Below, one piece after another: positions 56,280 through 64,000 of a stretch of DNA of 64,000 nt (position 1 is the stretch's first letter; each line of letters begins with the position of its first letter). This stretch comes from an uncultured Acidobacteriota bacterium (GTDB lineage Bacteria; Acidobacteriota; Blastocatellia; RBC074), in the NCBI GenBank assembly GCA_902825875.1, contig CADECP010000013.1:13936-77935 (forward strand), read 5' to 3'. A model generated the notes under the pieces. It saw nothing but the letters and a program-made list of their open reading frames with translations. It was not told where the DNA came from and did not search any database. The translations under genes and the position numbers were made by a program.

Positions 56280-56427
56280 CAATGAGATTAAGGCAAGAGA
56301 ATTGCTTGTGGCTTGGTGGGACAGGTTCTTAACCTGTCCCACTGCTTCAGCAGCACAAATTTCCTATGGGACAGGTTAAGAACCTGTCCCACCGCTTCCC
56401 TGCAAATTGCTTGCCTTAATCTCATTG
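56280..56427. repeat. Composite palindromic repeat, copy 4
   Basis: Outer arms CAATGAGATTAAGGCAAG (56280-56297) and its complement (56410-56427) are perfect over 18 bases. Inside are two mutually complementary hairpins: GTGGGACAGGTT-CTT-AACCTGTCCCAC (56316-56342) and TGGGACAGGTT-AAG-AACCTGTCCCA (56367-56391). It lies between the exosortase and EpsI-like genes. Confidence 0.85.
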
Positions 56428-56481
56428 CGCTACCGCTCGCGATAGCGACTCAAAGCCGTTCTTGCAAACGAATTTTTCATC

Positions 56482-57030
56482 ATGCGTATCATTACCTTCT
56501 TCATCGTCTGTTGTGCTCTTGCCGCCGTTGCGCCTTTCATCGCTCGGCAAACGATTTCTTCAAACGCATCAATTCCCTTCCCCGGCTGGCCAGCCGAATT
56601 TGAAGGCCAGCGTCTGACCGAACAACTTTTGACCGAACGCGAGCAGCAATTCGCCAAAAACTTTCCTGGCCGAATCGCCCGTTTCACAACGCCAGATTCA
56701 CGCGAAATCATCATGCGCTGGGTGACGCAAAACACGCGCATCTTGCATCCGGCTTCGGATTGTTTTCGCGGGTTGGGCTATTCCATACATCCCCAACCAT
56801 TGACGGCGGATGCCAAAGGTAATCACTGGGGAACTTTTGAAGCCAGGCGCGGCAACGAAAAGTTGCTCATACGCGAACGAATCTACTCCATCGCCACCAA
56901 CCAAAGCTGGCCGGACGCTTCCAGTTGGTACTGGCAAACGATGTTTGGCCAAACCTCAACGAAAACCGGCGGCTGGATGGCGGTTACAATTGCAGAATTT
57001 CCGGCTCAAACTCCAAGTTTGGATAAATGA
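56482..57030 (+). CDS. EpsI-like exosortase-associated protein
   Basis: 182 residues with a signal peptide (MRIITFFIVCCALAAVAPFI). RILHPASDCFRGLGYSIHPQ is the EpsI-type pattern (H-P-x-x-C-G-GW in relatives) and GGWMAVTIAEFPAQ the conserved end. It belongs with the exosortase module, though a composite repeat separates it by 224 bases. EpsI proteins are needed for polysaccharide or protein sorting in some exosortase systems; the molecular role is not known. Confidence 0.75.
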   Translation: MRIITFFIVCCALAAVAPFIARQTISSNASIPFPGWPAEFEGQRLTEQLLTEREQQFAKNFPGRIARFTTPDSREIIMRWVTQNTRILHPASDCFRGLGYSIHPQPLTADAKGNHWGTFEARRGNEKLLIRERIYSIATNQSWPDASSWYWQTMFGQTSTKTGGWMAVTIAEFPAQTPSLDK

Positions 57031-57276
57031 TCCTGTAAACCCTGGATAAGCCAGCCGAGAAAAAGAACACCTCAATTTTGTTTGCTCTGATTTTCGACTA
57101 CAGCAATCTTGAACTTTGCTGCTGCGGCGGCGTGGTAAGCCGTGGATCAGGTTCAATATCTGACTTCTGACTACCTGCTCTCGATTACTCCCAAAAATTT
57201 CTTTTCAACGTTTCACTGCTCTGCCGGGTAGAGGGTTACGAAGCAAGCAAGAACGACTCGGAATTCGGGCGAGATT

Positions 57277-57945
57277 ATGGAATGGAACAATGTTGCGCTG
57301 ATGGCTGACCAACTGCGATTCGATGATCGAACGGTGACACCTGCCACCGAGCCGCGCTCATTCAACTCACCCGTCGTTGCTTTGGTGATGCGTGCTCGGA
57401 CGGGTGATTTGTCGGCGTTCGATCAACTCATCATCGCCCATCAACAACGAGTCATAGGAATTGCCTGGCGAATGTTGGGCAATCAGGACGATGCTCAGGA
57501 CGCGGCGCAGGAAACGTTTCTGCGCGTTTATAAACACTTGAACGGCTTCGACACGAAGCAGGATTTTTCCGGCTGGCTGTACCGCATCACGGTCAACGTT
57601 TGCCACGACCTGGCGCGCAAACGCGGACGCGGAAATCCTGTTTCGCTCGATGCCGAACGGGAAGCCGGAAATTTCGCCGAACCTGTCAGCCCTCACAATA
57701 CTGAAAGTTCGGCGATGCACGCGCAGGAACGAGCGATCATCGCCCGCGCTCTGGCAACCCTGTCGGAAAAGGAGCGCGCGGCGATTGTCCTGCGCGATCT
57801 GGAAGGATTGACGACTGAAGAAGTCGCCGGAATTTTAGGCTCAACCCCCACAACTGTTCGATCCCAGATCAGTTCGGCTCGCGCGAAGATCAAAACTTTC
57901 CGCGACCGCTGGCTGAAACGGTCGGTTCAGAACCGGGAGCGGTAG
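57277..57945 (+). CDS. ECF-type RNA polymerase sigma factor
   Basis: 222 residues. Region 2: DAQDAAQETFLRVYKHLNGF followed by FSGWLYRITVNVCHDLARKR. Region 4: ALATLSEKERAAIVLRDLEG then LTTEEVAGILGSTPTTVRSQ. Starts at 57277 and 57301 are both possible. The C-terminal residues SVQNRER and the TAG stop come from the dispersed GTAGCGAC repeat (57923-57945), as in the BtpA-like gene. The anti-sigma gene follows 28 bases later. Confidence 0.92.
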   Translation: MEWNNVALMADQLRFDDRTVTPATEPRSFNSPVVALVMRARTGDLSAFDQLIIAHQQRVIGIAWRMLGNQDDAQDAAQETFLRVYKHLNGFDTKQDFSGWLYRITVNVCHDLARKRGRGNPVSLDAEREAGNFAEPVSPHNTESSAMHAQERAIIARALATLSEKERAAIVLRDLEGLTTEEVAGILGSTPTTVRSQISSARAKIKTFRDRWLKRSVQNRER

Positions 57946-57973
57946 CCGCCGGACGACCGACGTGAGACCCCAA

Positions 57974-58717
57974 ATGAAGTGCGAACACATTGAACAATTG
58001 ATTCCTCTGTATGTCGGCGGAGACCTGGAACCGCCAGAAGCGGACGACCTGCGCCATCACCTGACAGGCTGCGCGCGGTGTCGTCAGTTGAACGAAGAAT
58101 TTCAAACCAGCCAGAACTGGCTGACCGGATTTGCTGTGCCCGAATTTGACGAAGCGTCCTTGGCCAACATGCGCGCCTCGGTGCTCAGCGAAATCGAGCG
58201 GCAGGAGAAGCGAGGGAGTTGGATTCACTGGCTGTTGCCGAAATGGAATCCGCGATTGGTGCTGGCCGTTTCAACGGCGGCGTTGGTGGCAGTGACCGCG
58301 CTGTCTGTGACGGTTTATCGCAACCGGATTGCCCCGCCAAAACCCGGCGGCGATTTGGTCACCAAAACCGGAATTCCTGTATCAACAGACGATGGCCAAT
58401 CTGGGACGTTGGCCGAAAACCGATTGAGCGGCAATGGAACCAGTACCGCGACCGGCGTGAAGCGACGCTTTCCCGGATCAAAACTTTCCGAACCAGCTTT
58501 GCCGGAAGAAGCACTCAACAACGGCGGCCTTTCATTTCCGCTAGAACCACCTGTGACCGTCCCAGAACAGACTGAATCGGAAACAACAATGTCAGTGGAA
58601 CCGGAAGACAAAGAACCGAAAGAAATGCTGCGGATTGAATTGCAAACCGCAGACCCGAACATACGGATCATCTGGCTGGCTCCGAAAGCAGCCCCAACAG
58701 AGTCGAACACCAAATAG
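57974..58717 (+). CDS. Zinc-binding (zf-HC2) anti-sigma factor
   Basis: 247 residues from ATG 57974. The ZAS-type motif is HHLTGCARC (H-x3-C-x2-C) in a helical N-terminal domain (MKCEHIEQLIPLYVGGDLEP). One span at about 97-115 (LVLAVSTAALVAVTALSVTV) anchors it, and an extracytoplasmic part of 130 residues follows. It should bind and inhibit the sigma factor upstream until a signal arrives. The secretin-like gene starts nine bases later, so the three are probably an operon. Confidence 0.87.
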   Translation: MKCEHIEQLIPLYVGGDLEPPEADDLRHHLTGCARCRQLNEEFQTSQNWLTGFAVPEFDEASLANMRASVLSEIERQEKRGSWIHWLLPKWNPRLVLAVSTAALVAVTALSVTVYRNRIAPPKPGGDLVTKTGIPVSTDDGQSGTLAENRLSGNGTSTATGVKRRFPGSKLSEPALPEEALNNGGLSFPLEPPVTVPEQTESETTMSVEPEDKEPKEMLRIELQTADPNIRIIWLAPKAAPTESNTK

Positions 58718-58726
58718 GAGAAGAAT

Positions 58727-59587
58727 ATGATCAAACCAATTCTCAAACCACTCTCTGTTTTTTTGCTCGCCCTGCTTCTTGGCGGAATTGCTACTGCGCA
58801 GCAAAATCAGCAAACTCAACAAAGCAACACCCAGCAGAAACAAACCGCCACAACAACGGCAAATAATGAAGCCGCCAAACCCCCGGCGCCGGAATACGTG
58901 GATTTTACCGGCTTCAAAGGCAAGATCATCGAATTGAAGCACCGCAACCCGTATGACATCTCCAGAATCGTTAGTTCACTTGGTAGCGGCTTCAAAGGAT
59001 CAAGACTAACGGCCAACATCGAACCGCCGTCCATCACAATCCGCGATTTCCCTGAAAACATAGCGACCATCGAGGAAGCCATTAAACGGCTGGACACACC
59101 GCTACCACCTAAGCCAGCAGACCCTGTTCTCCCTGACGTGGAAATTTATGCCTACGTCTTGATTGCATCTCTGGGAGCCGAAAGTGGCAGCGACTATCCC
59201 AAGGCCATTGAAGACGTGGTGAAACAGCTTCAGACCAATCTGAACTATAGAAACTATCGGCTATTGACCGCCGTCGTACAAAGAACAAAGCAGGGGGGAC
59301 AGGTTGCCAGCAATGGCGTCGCCTCACTAGCAGACAAGTCAGTCATCAGCAATTACGCCTTTGAAATCCGCAGGGTTATGCCCAATAAGGAGGAATCTAG
59401 CAGACTTAATTTGGATGGTATCAGCTTGAGACTGCAAGGCCAGCCAACGCCGGATGGACAACCATTAGGAAATGCCAGTATCAACACCGAGCTCAGACTG
59501 CGCGACGGCGAGAAAGTTGTCGTCGGCACAGCGAGTTTGCGCGACAAAGCGTTGATTCTGGTGCTGACGACCAAAGTTTTGAAATAA
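58727..59587 (+). CDS. Secretin N-domain-like exported protein
   Basis: 286 residues. A signal peptide (MIKPILKPLSVFLLALLLGG) is followed by a Gln-Thr-rich spacer, then KIIELKHRNPYDISRIVSSL and PSITIRDFPENIATIEEAIK, which resemble the STN/N1-type secretin short domain. The C-terminal part (RLRDGEKVVVGTASLRDKAL) resembles the region before the secretin pore, but the pore domain itself is missing. It may be an envelope protein controlled by the sigma/anti-sigma pair; the exact function is unknown. Confidence 0.72.
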   Translation: MIKPILKPLSVFLLALLLGGIATAQQNQQTQQSNTQQKQTATTTANNEAAKPPAPEYVDFTGFKGKIIELKHRNPYDISRIVSSLGSGFKGSRLTANIEPPSITIRDFPENIATIEEAIKRLDTPLPPKPADPVLPDVEIYAYVLIASLGAESGSDYPKAIEDVVKQLQTNLNYRNYRLLTAVVQRTKQGGQVASNGVASLADKSVISNYAFEIRRVMPNKEESSRLNLDGISLRLQGQPTPDGQPLGNASINTELRLRDGEKVVVGTASLRDKALILVLTTKVLK

Positions 59588-59618
59588 CGATTTACCTCCA
59601 CAACCCAACACACCACAA

Positions 59619-59656
59619 AAAACCGGGCGGATTCATCATCCGCCCGGTTTTGTTTT
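59619..59656 (+). terminator. Rho-independent terminator
   Basis: AAAACCGGGCGGA / TCCGCCCGGTTTT, a perfect 13-base stem with a seven-base loop, then GTTTT. It ends the sigma/anti-sigma/secretin-like operon. Confidence 0.85.
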
Positions 59657-59673
59657 CGACTCATTCCGCTTTT

Positions 59674-59850
59674 GCCGCGTAGCGGCAGTTGAATTTAGCC
59701 GTGGGTTTTCAACCCACGGCAGGAGCGGAATTTCTCTTTACGTCGCGTCAGCGACGACTGAATTCAATCGTCGCTGACGCGACGTAAATGCTTTTCTGGC
59801 GCTACCCGGCGTTGAAAACGCCGGGCTAATGTCAGCCGCCGCTCTGCGGC
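59674..59850. repeat. Composite palindromic repeat, copy 3
   Basis: Hairpins in order: GCCGC-GTA-GCGGC (59674-59686), GCCGTGGGTT-TTC-AACCCACGGC (59698-59720), CGTCGC-GTCA-GCGACG (59741-59756), its mutual complement CGTCGC-TGAC-GCGACG (59769-59784), CCCGGCGTT-GAA-AACGCCGGG (59805-59825) and GCCGC-TCT-GCGGC (59838-59850). Spacers GTTGAATTTAG and GCTAATGTCAGCC match copies 1 and 2. Confidence 0.85.
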
Positions 59851-59881
59851 AAAGAACTACCAAGCAACTACATACTCCTCA

Positions 59882-61225
59882 CTACAAGAACCCCAGATTG
59901 ATTCGATTGAATCGGTTGATGTTCGGCAAAACGCTTGGCAATTCGCTCGCCGCCACGCCGAACCATAACGCCAGGGTCGAGGCGTATTCGTCGCTGGCGA
60001 TGGTCGGAATCCAGCGCCCGTCGCTGGTGTCGTTCGGGCCGTTGATTTGATGCACCGGAACCGTACCGTAAATCGCGCCGCCTTTGACGGCTCCGCCCAT
60101 CACGAACTGGTGATTGCCCCATCCGTGATCGGAGCCTTTGCCGTTGGTTTTGTACGTCCGGCCAAAATCCGATTGCGTAAAGGTCGTCACATTGTTTGCC
60201 ACGCCGAGTTCGACCGTCGCGTCGTAAAACGACTTCATCGCCTGGCTCAGTTCGCGCAACAAATTGGTGTGGGTCGTCGGCTGTTCGCCGTGCGTGTCGA
60301 AGCCCTGCATGTCGCAGAAGAAAATTTGTCGCCGCACCCCCAACGCCGCACGAACCGAAATCAGTTTGGCGACCATCTTCAACTGATCGGCCAGATTGTT
60401 TTCAGCAGGAAATTGAGTCGCCAGCGCAGGCGCGCTCTGCAAAATGCCGGAAATTTTCTTTTCGTTTTCGATGGCTCGTTTGAATGTCTCGCTGTACGTC
60501 TTTTCGAACAGGTTGGCGTACTGCGCGTCGAGCATCGCTTTGGTGACGACGGTTTCGGGATTGCCCCAGGTTTCGTTGTAATACCACAGCGAAATCACGC
60601 CTTCGGGCGAAATCATGTACGGAAACACCTGGCTGCCGACTTCAAACAGATTGCTTCCGGCCAGCGAAATGGACATCGAAACCTGTGCGTTGGGATTTTG
60701 CGCGTTGACGATGTCGGCCAATCGTCCGCCCCAGCCGGTTTTCGGAATTTGATCTGACCACGACGTATGCCAATGGGCTTGCTGGTCGGCGTGCGAAAAC
60801 AACTGCGGAGGCAGCGGAACCGATTCGCGCAAAAACTGATCGCGCGAAGTCGGAGCCAGTAAAATTCCCGTGTTGGCGACGACGGCCAGTTTCTTTTGCG
60901 CAAATAGCGTTTGCATTCCCGGCCAGCTTGGGTGAAAGCCCCAATCGCGTCCGTCGGTGGCCGTTGGCGTAATCGGCAGCAATTGATCGCGCGGAACCGC
61001 CAAAATTCGCCGAGCCGTCGCGTAAGCCGTGTAATCTGTTTGGCTGCGCGGAATCAGCGTGTTGTCTCCGTCGTTGCCGCCATACAGGAAAATACAGACC
61101 AGAGCTTTGTAATCTGATTGCATCGCCGTCGGCGAAGTCGCCGCGGCAATACGATTCAATCCGCCGAGCATGCTTGAGGCCGCAGCGGCTCCGAGTGTTG
61201 TGCAAAGAAAATTTCTTCGGTTCAT
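59882..61225 (-). CDS. DUF1501 exported protein
   Basis: 447 residues from ATG 61225 (MNRRNFLCTTLGAAAASSML, a twin-arginine-like signal). LVCIFLYGGNDGDNTLIP, WGFHPSWPGMQTLFAQKKLA and FTQSDFGRTYKTNGKGSDHG are DUF1501 marks and related to alkaline-phosphatase-like folds. DUF1501 genes normally sit beside DUF1800 genes, as here. The pair is common in Acidobacteriota and Planctomycetota, with unknown substrate. The composite repeat at 61241 separates them. Confidence 0.9.
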   Translation of the reverse strand: MNRRNFLCTTLGAAAASSMLGGLNRIAAATSPTAMQSDYKALVCIFLYGGNDGDNTLIPRSQTDYTAYATARRILAVPRDQLLPITPTATDGRDWGFHPSWPGMQTLFAQKKLAVVANTGILLAPTSRDQFLRESVPLPPQLFSHADQQAHWHTSWSDQIPKTGWGGRLADIVNAQNPNAQVSMSISLAGSNLFEVGSQVFPYMISPEGVISLWYYNETWGNPETVVTKAMLDAQYANLFEKTYSETFKRAIENEKKISGILQSAPALATQFPAENNLADQLKMVAKLISVRAALGVRRQIFFCDMQGFDTHGEQPTTHTNLLRELSQAMKSFYDATVELGVANNVTTFTQSDFGRTYKTNGKGSDHGWGNHQFVMGGAVKGGAIYGTVPVHQINGPNDTSDGRWIPTIASDEYASTLALWFGVAASELPSVLPNINRFNRINLGFL

Positions 61226-61240
61226 TTTTCCTCTTCTATT

Positions 61241-61380
61241 GGAGCGCGGACGTTCCGCTGGAGCGCGGATTTGTAATCCGCCTGGTCCGCGGACTTCCAG
61301 TCCGCTAGTCAAAATTGAGAAGCATCGTAACGGGCGGACGGGAACGTCCGCGGACCAGGCGGACGGAACGTCTGCGCTCC
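61241..61380. repeat. Composite palindromic repeat, copy 5
   Basis: Arms GGAGCGCGGACGTTCCG (61241-61257) and the near-complement at 61364-61380 (one mismatch) enclose GCGGATT-TGT-AATCCGC (61264-61280), GCGGACT-TCC-AGTCCGC (61289-61305) and a GCGGACGGGAACGTCCGC hairpin (61334-61351). CCTGGTCCGCGGA (61281) pairs with TCCGCGGACCAGG (61347). It lies between the DUF1800 and DUF1501 genes. Confidence 0.8.
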
Positions 61381-61382
61381 GG

Positions 61383-64000
<2,618 letters not shown>

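Noticed and set aside
59674-59850. Integron attC site
   Set aside because: There is no GTTRRRY core pair in the proper position and no integrase or gene cassettes.

Overview
The window most likely comes from an acidobacterium, probably of the Blastocatellia type; this is an inference from gene content only. Supporting signs are a surface protein carrying the acidobacterial TIGR03437-type domain fused to CHRD and DUF1800, a DUF1501 partner, an ECF sigma factor paired with a PD40-propeller Ser/Thr kinase, an alternative complex III operon joined to an A2-type haem-copper oxidase, and many palindromic intergenic repeats. No tRNA, rRNA or CRISPR array was recognised.

Layout. 1-6 kb: 3' part of a dTDP-glucose 4,6-dehydratase gene, a large membrane-anchored pentahaem cytochrome with TPRs, and an AAA ATPase/DUF4276 pair whose 3' end runs into a DUF3179 gene remnant. 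6-12 kb: RluD, a methyltransferase with a hendecad coiled coil, a GT4 glycosyltransferase, and two tandem DUF1698-like methyltransferases with an unusual C-terminal domain. 12-20 kb: a 14-residue candidate peptide gene beside a long inverted repeat, small hypothetical proteins, a histidine phosphatase, a degenerate Fic-like protein, a DUF4157-type zincin, a PLP decarboxylase and a sodium symporter with a 40-residue membrane companion. 20-29 kb: a PIN toxin-antitoxin pair, a PIG-L deacetylase, a broken TIR-TPR gene, a second PIN pair with a UPF0175 antitoxin, RecQ, BtpA-like protein and a CoA transferase. 29-38 kb: Ser/Thr kinase and its ECF sigma factor, a Crp/Fnr regulator, a phosphatidylcholine-synthase-like enzyme, HNH endonuclease, a second sodium symporter and a TSUP permease.

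The respiratory block at 38.9-52.5 kb (minus strand) reads actA-actB-actC-actD-actE-actF, a small membrane protein, SCO, then cox subunits II, I, III and IV. It should encode quinol oxidation by alternative complex III passing electrons through cytochrome c to an aa3/caa3-like oxidase. Divergent from it (52.8-57.0 kb) is a compact exosortase module: a VIT-domain membrane protein with a PEP-CTERM tail, a dedicated exosortase, and an EpsI-like protein. An ECF sigma/anti-sigma/secretin-N-domain operon follows, then DUF1501 and the truncated DUF1800 gene.

The most unusual signal is in the repeats. Five large composite palindromes keep the same hairpin architecture although the stem sequences differ. 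A second family (GAACCGGGAGCGGTAGCGAC) supplies the last codons and the stop codon of two unrelated genes. Heptanucleotide tandem repeats lie in or next to several act/cox spacers and encode parts of two secretion signals.
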